Assembly: GCA_964019135.1 (NCBI GenBank)
Contig: OZ025255.1
Location: 26,513,708 to 26,577,707, forward strand
Reading direction: 5' to 3'
DNA: 64,000 nucleotides
Origin: Arenicola marina
Lineage: Eukaryota > Annelida > Polychaeta > Arenicolidae
Below, piece after piece: positions 1 to 11,899 of this stretch. The notes under the pieces are model-generated. The model saw only the letters and a list, made by a program, of their open reading frames with translations, had not been told where the DNA came from and searched no databases. Position 1 is the stretch's first letter, and each line of letters begins with the position of its first letter. A program made the position numbers and the translations under genes.

Positions 1-280
1 CAACAATTCTGAGAAACAATAATATTTTTATAAATGACTGGAAACAAGATGCATACATTACTACTACTGGTACACCTGTAATTTCTAAAATTCTTAAATT
101 GCCAACTAGCAAACCAGTTACTGTAAAAGAGAAAAAAAATCAAGTACCAGTACTAGTATTCCGGCATCTCTCATTGTTCTGGGTAAATCAATAAAAGCTA
201 GGTTTTTCCTTCTAAAGTACCAGTAGGCAGTACATGTATTACTTGAATTGCATGCCCTGCATAAAATTGTATTTTGCCAG

Positions 281-3200
281 GTTGTATCACTCCGCTCTGT
301 GGTGAAGAGATGCAGAGTCCAAGTGGTCCATAAGCTTACACACAACATCAAGTGCTATAAGAAAAGAAGGTGTGTACGCATGATAATTTTTGTTTTAGTC
401 ATCTATCATTGATTACTTGAATGTACAACTATTTTATAAATGGGTAACCGTCAAATTCACCTGCAAGTACCAGGTCAAGGAAGTGGCTTATTCTATCTAT
501 CTGTATATGGTACAGTGAAACCTCCATAAACAGATTGTTCTTGGCACCATAATGGAGCAATTACACGCACGATAATTGAGCTATATATATGCGATTCATA
601 GAGATTTTCACCTTTTAAATGTTCCAGAACCTAAAAGAAAAATCTGTGTCATCAAGGCAAGATATGTTGTTGTATGGATGATGTCAGATAATATGTGTGC
701 ATGCAAAATATTATGAGGAGGTATAAACTGGTATCATAGTACCGGTAACTGGTGTTGTTTGCTTACTGATTATTATACGGCCCATATGTTGTGAAATGTC
801 GTGAAATGAGGTTTGCATCATTTGCAGGGGCCCTGACGACCAGGTTAAAGCGTTCCTGAGAAAGGCTGACAGAGTTGCGGCAGAGATTACTGCACTAAAG
901 GTCCATTCCTGCCTGCTCTGATCGCAAACAGTATAAACTTATATGCTGTGCTCAACTGTGGTATCATGCAAAGAATGATAGAGACACATGTCGGGTCATA
1001 TATGTGTGAATTGGTTTCCACATCAACCATATGTTTTCGCGCACTAGAAAAGGCAACAATTTTTGTTTTGTCGTTTGATCTTACGGTTCTTAACTATTGA
1101 TATGTATTGTTATTTAGTTAATGTAGAATGCAGTGTTTGGGATTTGAACACATAATTTAATGTGTCAATATATCTTTGCAGACACTTGAGAATGATAGGA
1201 TCTCCAAGTTTGCCCTTGCAAACACCAGGCCGTTGGAAAGTATCACAGACAAGGTAACCATCTGTTGTAAACGGTGAATGACTACATCTTGTAGTCTGGT
1301 ACCATCAAGTGGGATTTTATCTCACATTAATATGATAAAACCCAACCCAGATGAGTCACTGTCAAGGAATCTGTGTTGTGACATTGAGTTTAATACCAGT
1401 CAGCTTGTGACTTGGATGAGGACGCGTCCTGATTGGTTATGGGGGAGAAATCAGGGCATATCGCTAAGCTTCCTGCTAGAGAACAGTCTAGTCTATTCAT
1501 TCAAGGCATTGAGCAATTTAGGGAGAGGGTGGGTGGTAGAAAAGATGGTGGTGTAGTCCCGGCTTGGTATGTTGTCAATTGCAAACTAAATGCAGTCTCA
1601 TTTTCGTCCCCAATATGGGCCATGATTCAATGGAATTGATGAAGCCGTTTCTCTGTTCTCGCTTTCCCTTTCGCTTTCGCTCTCGCTCTGATTCACGTTT
1701 GATGTTGTTTCCCCCCCCCAGGATACCCCCCAGGAGAGAGTGCTCGTGCGCCTGGCTACCCACAAGGTGCTGAAGGAACGGGTGGACAAGTGGCGCCGGG
1801 AACACGACGACTGGAAGTCGCTGGCGGCCTTCCTCCTCTACAAAAACACAGGCCGCAGAATCAAGAAAAAGAAGTCTAAGAACGCAAAGAGCCTGACGTC
1901 CGGTCGGCCCGAAAACGCCAAGGGCAAATTGGAAGTGAAATCTGGTGGGGGTGATTCGGGCGGGGATGCGGTCGAAAGTAGAGGAAGCGACAATGAGGTG
2001 GAGATTGAAGAGGGGAGGAGTGGCGACGTAACGTTAAGTCAAAGAGAAAATGGCAGCGGTGGTGGCTCCTCTGGTAGCAATAGTGGCTACGATTCTGATT
2101 CAGAGGGAGGTGAACTTGACAGTGAGGTTTCGTCGGATTTGCCGTCCGTTACGTTCTCGGGCAAAGTCGCAGTGGCATCAACTACGCAGTCTAGGTCAGC
2201 TCCTAGCAAAGCTGGAGTTACATCAAAGGTGCAACCCGACATCAGGACGAGCAAAGCTAGAGTTACATCAAAGGTGCAACCCGACATTCGGACCAGCAAA
2301 GTCGCAGTTTTATCGAAGGTGAAATCCAAAGTTACCAAAGGGGAAGGGGCAGTGATAGCCAAGGTACAGCCAAAAATGGCTCCTACCGAAACTCAATTTG
2401 CATTCGAGATGCATTCCAAAAAGACCCCGAGCGACGCTTCTCCGAAGGAAACCCCAGCGAAGGCGACAACAGAGCCCCCATCATCTGTTCAACCCCCGTC
2501 TATCAAGGCGGCGCCCGTAAACCCGGAAATGGTGGTGAAAAAGTTTTCCTTGGATGACCTAGGCGAGGAGGATGAGGTGACATTTCTATTCACAACGAAC
2601 GCGACGGAGCAGGAAATTGGCGGGAAAGCACCGGACGCCGCTGGCGCTGACGTTGCGGTGTCGTCTGCTGCGAGGAAGAAACGCCGGGATGCGTTCTTCA
2701 TGGGTGGAGAGGATGGAAGCAGCAGCGACGCTTCGGCCGCAGCGGACGACGGCCTTGCGGAAGACCAGGAAGTGGACGCTACCATGTCACGTGGGAGAGA
2801 TCTTATGCAGAGCGCCTTCGTGGGTAGCCTAGCAGACAGCAAGCAGGCCTCGGGAGAGAAACGATTCAAGAACCCGTGAGTGTTTGACGTCCAGATACAT
2901 ACTATGCTGGCAAGAAGTATGTACGAGGATTAACAACACTGCTTCAATGTGGCATTTATGTTAAATCTCCCGTTTCAAATTGACTTAGTTGCGACGCGTT
3001 ATCACGATAACATTTGAATTGTAATCTACTAATATATAAGATTTTCTGTAATCTTAAATGAACGTAATCACCCCATGCCTGCACATTTTAAAACTCATGC
3101 CGCTTAATCCCGCAACGTGGGCTACAGATTAAGCTTGTCCTCCCGACGATACAACACAAATGTTACCCCTGTTACTGTATCACTGGGCCACCTGAGAGCC

Positions 3201-4126
3201 TAACGGCACGTGGATCGATGGTTCGAGCCCCGCTGTGGCCATGTCTGTGTGGTCGCAGGATAACGATCCCATGTCTTTCTTCGCAAAGATTAGGGGGTTA
3301 CCCCCGGGGACATGGCTTCATCCTCCCTTCCTTCTACCATTGACGCGATATAACCGAACGTGGTTAAAACGTCGTGAATATACAACCAACCAACCTGTAT
3401 CCCTGCTTCGGGGTCTATTGCAGTATGTGTTTACATTGACAAGGCGTTACTTTGTGTTCTCGGTAGACTGAGCACCAGTGGTCCCATGGCGAAGAAACCA
3501 AAGCCCTCTTCCAGCGACCCCAAGAGCACAGGTGAGTACCGTGTTGCGCGGTCTGCTTGCCCTATTTGCCGCCACGATTATTGCAATACATGTGAGTAAC
3601 ACGTGAGCTATATTTAACTAACAGTAAAGGACGATCTGTGGCTCTAGACGGGGGACTTGCCTTGGTATGGTAGACGGCATGCCATCTCTCCTTACCACAA
3701 TTACAAGAGGGATGTCCGCTATCTTTTAGAAATATTATATATATCTATATATACGCAACACCGTAATATGTCATACGGCATTGTCTTTATGGCATTATCT
3801 TTATGGCACTATGATTAGCTTCCTGCAGGGTAACAGGGAAGACAGATATATTGGTTTACATGTACATAGAAATATGTTAAGATATTGTCCTTCTGCGTTT
3901 ACCATCACCTTATTTTCGATCGTAAGATTATTATTGATGGCTTTGAAGGATCGCCTCCTTATACAGTAACAACTGATTTGACAATAACTTCACAGGAGCG
4001 GATAAGACAACCCCGGCGTCCTCGAAAGAACTGCATCCCTCTTGGGAAGCGAGTAGACTGCGTAAGCTGCAACAGTCTTCGATCCGTGTCTTCGAAGGCA
4101 AGAAAAAGACTTTTGATGACGACTGA
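281..4126 (+). CDS. SRFBP1: SRFBP1/BUD22-like protein, 5'-partial, six exons
   Basis: Serum-response-factor-binding protein 1 / BUD22 family; in yeast and mammals these nuclear proteins are linked to 40S ribosome biogenesis and, in mammals, to SRF. Exons 281-369, 828-900, 1182-1253, 1722-2875, 3467-3531 and 3996-4126 join in phase (527 residues plus stop) with GT-AG junctions throughout. The N-terminal stretch [19 protein letters not shown] and the later [18 protein letters not shown] match the conserved BUD22/SRFBP1 N-terminal helices. The middle (exon 4) is low-complexity Ser/Glu/Lys-rich. The C-terminus, [16 protein letters not shown] then [13 protein letters not shown], is the family's signature tail, which fixes the identity. 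The donor after 900 (GTCCAT) is weak. The first coding exon should supply only about a dozen residues and was not found in 1-280; it is probably outside the window. The TGA directly after exon 4 (2877-2879) is read only if intron 4 is retained. Confidence 0.88.
2215..2304 (+). repeat. 45-bp coding tandem duplication in SRFBP1-like exon 4
   Basis: Two 45-bp units (2215-2259, 2260-2304) and a decayed third encode [30 protein letters not shown] and [15 protein letters not shown]. The unit is a multiple of three, so the frame is kept. It lies in the disordered Lys/Ser-rich middle of the protein. Confidence 0.85.
3160..3396 (+). mobile_element. tRNA-derived SINE in SRFBP1-like intron 4
   Basis: The copy has a B-box-like GGTTCGAGCCCCGC, a conserved body (TGGCCATGTCTGTGTGGTCG, then GGGGTTACCCCCGGG) and a tail ending in CCAACCAACC. 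The same body recurs at 37060-37222 (minus), 37262-37560 and 57855-58108, so it is a dispersed family. The tRNA head is degraded here compared with the 57855 copy. Confidence 0.75.
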
Positions 4127-4297
4127 TGTGCTTGGTTTGAACTCATCCTGTGGCCCGTCTCAGCGCTGGGGAAGCACTTGCCGTCGAACTACGAATAATA
4201 TTAAAGACTATCGGATGTTCCAAGCGACTGTTTTGGGCGTTTGTCGCAAAAGGGGGCACGAAATACTACTTGAAATACGTAGCTTGTAATGCTGCAA

Positions 4298-4303
4298 AAT
4301 AAA
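4298..4303 (+). terminator. Poly(A) signal of the SRFBP1-like gene
   Basis: AATAAA lies 172 bases after the stop codon at 4124-4126. It is the first canonical signal downstream and would give a short 3' UTR. Confidence 0.55.
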
Positions 4304-4690
4304 ATACCTGATACTGAAGATCTAATGTTTTTCTGCGTTTGACCGTTTTTGGTCACTTTATGTGGCTGAGAGATCCCATTAGAAGGGAGCTTGGCGTGCA
4401 CGTAAAGCCAGCCGGTAACTAATAAAAGTGGATGTGCAGGGATCAATAACTGGTTCTCTCTGGTATGGACTAGAGCTCAACAGATATATAAGTCACCAAT
4501 TCGCGTTTGTGGTGCGTCTTTGCATACAACCAAACTTCAAGGGTAACATGTTTGCCTGTTTTCATCAAGTGTTTGCCTTTAGGTGACGTCCATTCATTTT
4601 TGCATCACTTCCACATTTTGCTGCCCAAATGTGCGGTTTAGTCCCCCTTTCTCACGCGGTCTGAATTAACATATCCGTTCGATCGACGCT
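4304..4690. other. Intergenic, no gene seen
   Basis: Sequence between the SRFBP1-like 3' end and the 22-bp minisatellite. Only short random frames are present. Confidence 0.5.
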
Positions 4691-7254
4691 CTAAAACCCA
4701 CCTCTCACCGCCCCCAGACCCACTTCTCACCACCCCCAGACCCACCCACTTTTCACCGCCCCCAGACCCACCTCCCACCGCTCCCAGACCCACCCAACTC
4801 TCACCGCCCCCAGACCCACCTCTCACCACCCCCAGACCCACCTCTCACCCCCCCCCCCCAGAGCCACTTCTCACCGCCCCCAGACCCACCGCTCACCACC
4901 CACAGACCGACCGCTCACCACCCCCAGACCCACCTCTCACCATCACCAGACCCACCTCTCACCCCCCAGAGCCACTTCTCACCGCCCCCAGACCCGCCGC
5001 TCACCACCCCCGACGCACCTCTCACCAGCCCCAGACCCACCGCTCACCACCCCCAGACCCACCTCTCACCATCCCTAGACCCACCTCTCACCATCCCCAA
5101 ACCCACCCTCCTCTCACTATCCCCAGACCGACCCACCTCTCACCATCCCCAGACCCACCCACCTCTCACCCCCCAGACCCACCTCTCACCGCCCCCAGAC
5201 CTTCCTCACACCACGTCCGGACCCACCTCTTACCACCTCCAGACCCACCTGTCACCACCCCCAGATCCACCTTTCACTACCCCCAGACCCACCTCTCACC
5301 ACCCACAGACCCAACTCTCACCACCCCCAGACTCACCTCTCACCATCCCTAGAGCCACCTCTCACCACCCTCAGACCCACCCACCTCTCACCATCCCCAG
5401 ACCCACCCACCTCTCACCACCCACAGACCCAACTCTCACCACCCCCAGACTCACCTCTCACCATCCCTAGAGCCACCTCTCACCACCCTCAGACCCACCC
5501 ACCTCTCACCATCCCCAGACCCACCCACCTCTCACCACCCACAGACGCACCTCTCACCACCCGCAGACCCTCCTCTCACCACTCCCACACCCACCTCTCA
5601 CCACCCCTAGACCCACCTCTTCCATCCCCAGACCCACACCTCTCACCAACCCCAGACCCACCTCTCACCACCCCTATACCTTTCTCTCCCATCCCCAGAC
5701 CCACACACCTCCCACCAACCCCAGACCCACCTCTCACCTCCCCCACCTCTCACCACCCCAGCCCCACCTCTTACCGCCCCCAGACCCACCTCTCGCCACC
5801 CCCAGACACACCTCTCACCGCGCCCACACCCACCTTTCACCACCTCAGACCCACCTCTAACCGCCGCCGGACCCACCTCTCACCACCCCCAGACCCACGT
5901 CTCACCGCCCTCAGACCCACCTCTCACCGCCCCCAGACCCACCGCTCACCACCCCCAGACCCACCTCTCACCGCACCCAGACCCACCTCTCACCATCCCC
6001 AGACCCACCTCTCACCACCCCCAGACCCGCCTCTCACTCCCCCAGAGCCACTTCTCACCCCCACCAGACCCGCCGCTCACCACCCTCGACCCACCTCTCA
6101 CCATCCCCAGACCCACCTCCCACCGCCCCCAGACCCACCGCTCACCACCCCCAGACCCACCTCTCATCACCTCCAGACCCACCTCTCACCATCCTCAGAC
6201 CCACCCACCTCTCACCATCCCCAGACCCACCCACCTCTCACCATCCCCAGACCCACCCACCTCTCACCACCCACAGAGGCACCGCTCACCACCCACAGAC
6301 CCACCTCTCACCACCCCCAGACCCACCTCTGACCATCCCCAGACCCACCGCTCACCACCCCCAGACCCACCTCTCACCGCACCCAGACCCACCTCCCACC
6401 GCCCCCAGACCCACCGCTTACCACCCCCAGACCCACCTCTGACCATCCCTAGACCCACCTCTCACCATCCTCAGACCCACCCACCTCTCACCATCCACAG
6501 ACCCACCGCTCGCCACCCCCAGACCCAATTTTCACCATCCCCAGACCCACCTCACACCACACCCAGACCCACCTCTCACCCTCCCCCCCCCCCCCCGAGC
6601 CACTTCTCACCGCCCTCAGACCCACCGCTCACCACCTCCAGACCCACCTCTTACCGCCCCCAGACCCACCTCTCACCATCCCCGGACCCACCTCTCACCG
6701 CCCCCGGACCCACCTCCCACCACCCTCCAGACCCACCTCTCACCACCCTGAGACACACCCACCTCTCACTCCCCCAGACCAACCTCTCACCGCCCCCAGA
6801 CCCACATCTCACCATCCCCAGACCCACCTCTCACCACCCCCCAGACCCACCTCTCACCACCCTGAGACCCACCCACCTCTCACCCCCCTAGACCCACCTC
6901 TCACCGCCCCCAGACCTACCTCTCACCGCCCCAGACCCACCTCTCACCACCCCCAGACCCACCTCTTCCCACCCCCAGCCCCACCTTTCACCTTCCCCAG
7001 ACCCACCTCTCACCGCCCGCAGACCCACCACTCACCACGCCTAGACCCACCTCTCACCACCCCCAGACCCACCTCTCGATCACCACCACTTCTCACCGCC
7101 CCCAGACCCACCTCTCACCACCCCCAGACCCACCTCTCGATCACCACCACTTCTCACCGCCCCCAGACCCACCTCTCAATATCCCCAGACCCACTTCTGA
7201 CCGCCGCCAGACCCACCTCTCACCGCCCCCAAACCGACCTCTCACCGTCGCCTT
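4691..7254. repeat. 22-bp minisatellite, about 115 copies
   Basis: The unit reads CCACCTCTCACC then GCCCCCAGAC, repeated for about 2.56 kb. It has many point variants and inserted CCCA steps, and blocks such as 5290-5410 and 5410-5530 that repeat as larger units. The opposite strand is G-rich (GGTGAGAGGTGGG) and could form G-quadruplexes. The Gly/Val/Trp-rich frames across it are repeat artefacts. A short outpost of the same unit is at 9580-9715. Confidence 0.95.
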
Positions 7255-7690
7255 AACGTTGTTTGCTTTGCCTGAAAGCCGGACGTAACGATCTTTCCGT
7301 ATCCTAAGATTTACATATATCGCCCATCTCCTATGTATAGATAGATAGTTTATTGGTAACTTCAGGCACCAGGCCCCTCGTACAAATACAGAACACAAAA
7401 ATAACATGCAACCGACTACAACAAACTTAGTTAATCTCCTATGTATATATATACATGTACACCATGTTGAAACGAAAGGAAACGGAACTTTAACACCTCT
7501 CCAACCACCCACCCCCCTCAAACACACACCCTGGCTCTCCTCCACCCCCTTCCTCCATCTCTTCCTCCACCCCCACCCCGCTCCCCATAGTGCCACTGGA
7601 TCACTCCCCCAACAGCTATCAAGGCTCTGGTCGTACAACCACGTGACATACCCTCGGCAGAGCCGTTTCCCCGCGCAGAGCTCCGTTGCA
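7255..7690 (-). repeat. Dispersed repeat, copy 1
   Basis: The reverse complement matches 35679-36225 over several blocks: GATCCAGTGGCACTATGGGG, the stretch around TTCCGTTTCCTTTCGTTTCA, and GTTACGTCCGGCTTTCAGG. It is interrupted by a small retroposon at 7340-7433. No coding capacity or element class was recognised. Confidence 0.7.
7326..7447 (-). mobile_element. 5'-truncated retroposon with 14-bp target-site duplication
   Basis: ATCTCCTATGTATA occurs at 7326-7339 and 7434-7447, flanking a 94-bp insert. On the minus strand the insert ends with AATAAACTATCTATC, a typical 3' tail of a LINE or SINE with a short microsatellite terminus. The related repeat at about 36085-36110 has the same target without the insert, which gives an empty-site control. 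Confidence 0.75.
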
Positions 7691-7720
7691 CCGTTGGGCC
7701 GCAGTAGCGGTCGACCTGGG

Positions 7721-7875
7721 CATGAGCGCTCGACTCCATAATATATTCGAGGACCCCGCCCGCCATACAATACCTAATATACATACTTTTATGTATATTA
7801 GGTATTTTTTTATGTATATTAGGTATTGTATGGCGGGCGGGGTCCGTGAATATATTATGGAGTCGAGCGCTCATG
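7721..7875. repeat. Large palindrome, 64-bp arms with 27-bp loop
   Basis: The left arm 7721-7784 (from CATGAGCGCTCGACTCC to ATACCTAATATACAT) is the reverse complement of 7812-7875 apart from about two mismatches. The loop holds another copy of TGTATATTAGGTAT. It may be a foldback element or the product of an inverted duplication. Confidence 0.85.
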
Positions 7876-8073
7876 GACCTGGGGGACTTGTCAGTCGGAC
7901 GGACATACGTGGTATTTGGGGCGTGAGGGCCGAAGCGCACGGATGTGACCAGGCAACACGTGTGTCTTAACTTGTGCCTAACAGTCGGGCAGAAAACAAT
8001 ATACGAACTTAAGTAGTACTTTATTCGGGAGAAAAGTTGTTGACGTTTTGTCGTTTTTCTTCCACGGATCGAG

Positions 8074-8352
8074 ATGTCTGGTAAAGGCGGTCGCGAAGTT
8101 TCAGTAACTGGAGGAGCCGAATCGAGGAGCCCGATCAGCAGTGACACAACCCGTTCGATAAAGAGGATACGCAGTGAAGGGTCAGAACGCATCGATAGGC
8201 GTACAGAGACCACTTCCCACAACCCCAACCAAGGGACAACGACACAACGTCGCACTGACACCCACACGGTCACCAACCCTGACGGCAGCAGGCAGACTGT
8301 ATCCATAACGTGCATCCAAAAAGGGCCCCCAACAGACCAGCCCAAGAAATGA
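8074..8352 (+). CDS. Hypothetical 92-residue polar protein
   Basis: The ATG at 8074 opens a 92-codon frame beginning MSGKGGREVSVTGG. The product is rich in Ser, Thr, Arg and Asp, with no hydrophobic segment and no recognisable domain. The MSGKGG start recalls H4/H2A histones, but nothing after it resembles a histone fold. No TATA box or poly(A) signal stands out. It could be a real small gene, an exon, or chance; the overlapping 294-codon minus frame (7518-8402) runs through the palindrome and is not credible. Confidence 0.25.
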   Translation: MSGKGGREVSVTGGAESRSPISSDTTRSIKRIRSEGSERIDRRTETTSHNPNQGTTTQRRTDTHTVTNPDGSRQTVSITCIQKGPPTDQPKK

Positions 8353-9440
8353 ATGATGGAGAAATACATCCAGAACACTGTTTCGATATCGTCCAAAACC
8401 AACGTCGATTCAGCCGTTTAAAGTTAAGGATTATTACTCCGGAAATGTGTGTCCACTTGTGATGACGCATTAAAATCCGATTGATTATAGCTCTATTGAT
8501 TCAGAAGTTGTCTCTGTATCTATGTTGTACTTGTGTGTGATGCTCCGATCTCTTCCCGCAGTGATTGCTGAGGTTAAGGTAACATTCTGGTCATTAATTA
8601 TTTCCATCCATTTGACTGCAGCAAGTAGTCATATTCATTCTGGGCCAGTGATCTGCTCAGGGTGAATAAGGAGCCAGTACGGCTGCTCATGAAGCATGGT
8701 CAATATATCTCTCACACACTGCCGTGAAAATAATGCTAATGTAACACAGCTGGCAGGTTACAGTTAGGGCCCCAGAGTGGCTTTTTCGACACGGCGACAC
8801 GGCGATTTTTAAAATCGACAACGCGACATTGGGGTTGTCTTAGAATCGACATGGACCTATTCTTAAAATCGACACGCGACATGGTTATCCCCCCTCAGGG
8901 GCCCTGATGTTTTGCGTGAGTTTAGGTAGTGAGGCGGATTCAACGGCGGTCGAGCGTTAAAAAACCCGATTAGGTCAGTCAGTAGAGCATCGGACTTCCA
9001 ACAGTAACATGGAAACTGTGCCCAGTCTCTTTATTTACGACAATTACGTGATTTGTGTTTCGTCATCGTCCGCGTCCATCATCCGTCATGTCCTTCACTT
9101 CAATGTGGAAGCTGTCATGGCAGGGCGAAGGGTGCCACAACCTGTCTTGTCACTACAATATTCCGTAACGAAATATACTAGCAATTTCGCCAACAAAATT
9201 TAACGACAGTAGTAACGACTATAGGATGGCGTTAACTTGATTTATTATTTTCCGCACAAACAAGAATTAGAGATAAGTATGTGCACATGATTTCGACCAA
9301 TGACCAGAGCGGAATGATTTCTGCATTGATAATATAATGGGCGTTGAATAAAGATATGACCAAATAAATTTAGCTAATTTAAAGATAAATATAACATTTA
9401 TACATATGTTTTATTATTTGTAGATATGTTCAAATGCTCT
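8353..9440. other. Intergenic with a tRNA-Lys-like 5' half
   Basis: Around 8963-9002, AACCCGATTAGGTCAGTCAG and then TAGAGCATCGGACTT resemble a tRNA-Lys 5' half with an A box. No matching 3' half or B box follows, so it is a fragment or SINE head and not a tRNA gene. Around 8790-8890 the motif CGACACGCGACA occurs; it recurs at about 57671 and 63008. No gene seen. Confidence 0.45.
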
Positions 9441-9895
9441 TGCCACCTACAGGACTTAGTGGCGCTCTTTCTCCTATAAATCGAAAAGGAAAGACATAAC
9501 GGTACACTTTTAGAATTAACAATCTGCCCTATATGCGAACAAGACCAGATAGATGTTATTGATGATGAATTTCACCTCTCATTACCGCCAGACCCACCCA
9601 CCTCGCACCGCCCCCAGACCCACCTCTCACCGTCCCCAGACCCACCTCTCACCGCCCCCAGACCCACCTCTCACCGCCCCCAGACCCACCTCTCACCGCC
9701 TCCACACCCACCTGAATGTTCCTCTGTTGTGCATATGACCTTGAGCTAAGGAAGGAACTATAGACAGTACATATTGGAAACAACCAACCTTTAAATTAAA
9801 TTTATTTCCTTCTAATGTCTTCACATGGTTCTCCGACGAAACTTGTCTCGTTATATATTTAAAGCCATGAAAAAGTTTAAAGAGTTTAAATGACT
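9440..9895 (+). pseudogene. LINE ORF2 C-terminal fragment, split by a minisatellite
   Basis: Frames around 9490-9570 give ERHNGTLLELTICPICEQ then IDVIDDEFH, the CxxC...DE.H zinc-knuckle pattern that follows the reverse transcriptase in several LINE clades. After the minisatellite (9580-9715) the coding resumes in broken frames and ends with KAMKKFKEFK and a stop near 9891. A reverse-oriented relative lies at 22336-23615. Confidence 0.6.
9580..9715. repeat. Outpost of the 22-bp minisatellite inside a LINE
   Basis: About six units of the same CCACCTCTCACC/GCCCCCAGAC repeat as 4691-7254. The related LINE copy near 23460-23480 lacks the array. The junction keeps TTTCAC next to CTCTC, which matches the minisatellite unit. 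Confidence 0.85.
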
Positions 9896-10069
9896 TGCAA
9901 TTCATGATTTTAATATATTTCAATGTAGCCCATCGGTAACCTAAGCTTAACTATAAATTGCACATGTTTTTGGAATATTATGTTACGTTTCTATGTACTT
10001 TGGGGCTGATGGCTTTGAATTCTCAATGGTCGCACATATACACATACACGGTCTCCCACTCACGGAGCA

Positions 10070-10716
10070 GTAAAAATTACCCGTTCCCGGCCAAGTTGGC
10101 TATGCTGCGAGTAAAAATTATCCGTTCCCGGCCAAGTAGGCTATGCTGCGCGTAAAAATTACCCGTTCCCGGCCAAGTTGGCTATGCTGCGAGTAAAAAT
10201 TGCCCGTTACTGGCCAAGTTGGCTATGCTGCGAGTAAAAATTACCCGTTCCCGGCCAAGTAGGCTATGCTGCGCGTAAAAATTACCCGTTCCCGGCCAAG
10301 TTGGCTATGCTTCGAGTAAAAATTACCCGTTCCCGGCCAAGTAGGCTATGCTGCGCGTAAAAATTACCCGTTCCCGGCCAAGTTGGCTATGCTGCGAGTA
10401 AAAATTACCCGTTTCTGGCCAAGTTGGCTATGCTGCGAGTAAAAATTACCCGTTCCCGGCCAAGTAGGCTATGCATCGCGTAAAAATTACCCGTTCCCGG
10501 CCAAGTTGGCTATGCTTCGAGTAAAAATTACCCGTTCCCGGCCAAGTAGGCTATGCTGCGCGTAAAAATTACCCGTTCCCGGCCAAGTTGGCTATGCTGC
10601 GAGTAAAAATTACCCGTTACTGGCCAAGTTGGCTATGCTGCGAGTAAAACTTACCCGTTACCGGCCATGTAATTCATAGGCTATGCGACGAGTAAAGATT
10701 ACCCGTTACCGGCCAA
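10070..10716. repeat. 41-bp satellite with 82-bp alternation
   Basis: About 16 units of GTAAAAATTACCCGTTCCCG followed by GCCAAGTTGGCTATGCTGCGA. Units alternate between GTTGG...GCGAG and GTAGG...GCGCG forms, so the later amplification unit was probably the 82-bp dimer. Units become more divergent at the right end. Confidence 0.95.
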
Positions 10717-11899
10717 GTAGCTCTCGGCCGGTGTTCCAAACCTGGTTGAACGTTTCTAAACGCGACTAGGGGGACATTATGATATAAAGCAAAATCCAGC
10801 CATTGGCCAACAACCAGGCACGTAAACAGCACCGCGCCATACAAGTCTAAGAAAAAAAAAATTGTGCACCAAAAACCAAGCTGGAACGAAGACAACTGCG
10901 CATGACAAACCAACCTCGAACAAATCACGGCATCAGGAGGTCCGTGTATATACCGTCCAATAGTTTTTCGTTTTTAAAACGATCATAAAAAAAACGAAAA
11001 ACAAACCAACAATCGTTTTTCGTTTACCGAAACATAATTCAAAAAATTAAAATTGATCCTTGATACCGTGTTCCGTCTTCCTCAGTCAAGACAAACAAAA
11101 GTAAATAAAAAAGTACTACCATATACCGTTTCAATACAGAATCAAATACACGGTCGCGTAATGGGCCCGTCTATATAGCGTCCAATCGTTTTTCTTTTTT
11201 AAAATGATCATAAGAAAAACAAAAAACGATCCAACAATCATTTTTCATTTTCAGTTTGGCAACATAGAAGACGAATTATCCCAAAGGTAATCCCAGAGGT
11301 AAACCAAAAGGTAAACCGAACGCGCATTGCAGACTCATTACATAGGTATACCTCCCGACCGTTCAAAACAGCAAGGAACATTCGAGAGAGGATGGCAGTT
11401 GATTAAATAGTGATGGACTACTAGGCTGGTTCCCTTGCCCCATAATGCACCAGACTTGACCAGTGTGAACATTGGCAAATACGGCGTAGCCCTATCGGCA
11501 AGCCCGGAATAGGTTGAGTATATTGGGCGGCACACCCGTCCTGGCCTAAAGAAATGCACCCATTGTGTTGCGCCGCGGCGCGCCAGGCTAACCGCGCTGC
11601 TAACAGGGCGGGTGGCGGCCTGTAATCGGTTATAATATGCATTATATATACATACTTACATAACATGTAGTGCTTTTTTTTAGTTTGCGACCTGTCTGTC
11701 TTTGGTTAAATAACGGTGCAGAAATCTGAAACAAACAAACAAGTAGGCGTAAGGCTGACTATAAATGGACGATATAAGCCTAACTTTATTGCCATGGATC
11801 CACCCTCAAGTACGTAAAACGCCACACGAATGAACACTATGAACAAAGAACGATTACTGCCAACCCGACAAGGAGCAGTTTTATTAAACCGGTGGCGGA
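10717..11899. other. Intergenic with a pair of AT-rich repeats
   Basis: 10940-11035 and 11166-11255 are diverged direct copies. Each holds an inverted motif (GTTTTTCGTTTTT / AAAAACGAAAAAC) preceded by TATATA-C/G-CGTCCAAT. No supported gene in the stretch. Confidence 0.6.

Noticed and set aside
1278-1805. Short frames in SRFBP1-like intron 3
   Set aside because: Intronic; the flanking exons join in phase without them.
4638-6458. Gly/Trp/Val-rich minus-strand proteins
   Set aside because: Translations of the 22-bp minisatellite with frequent frame changes.
8074-8100. Histone H4/H2A start (MSGKGG)
   Set aside because: Only the first six residues agree; the rest has no histone-fold residues.
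7518-8402. 294-codon minus-strand frame
   Set aside because: It runs through a palindrome and a dispersed repeat, and shows no domain.
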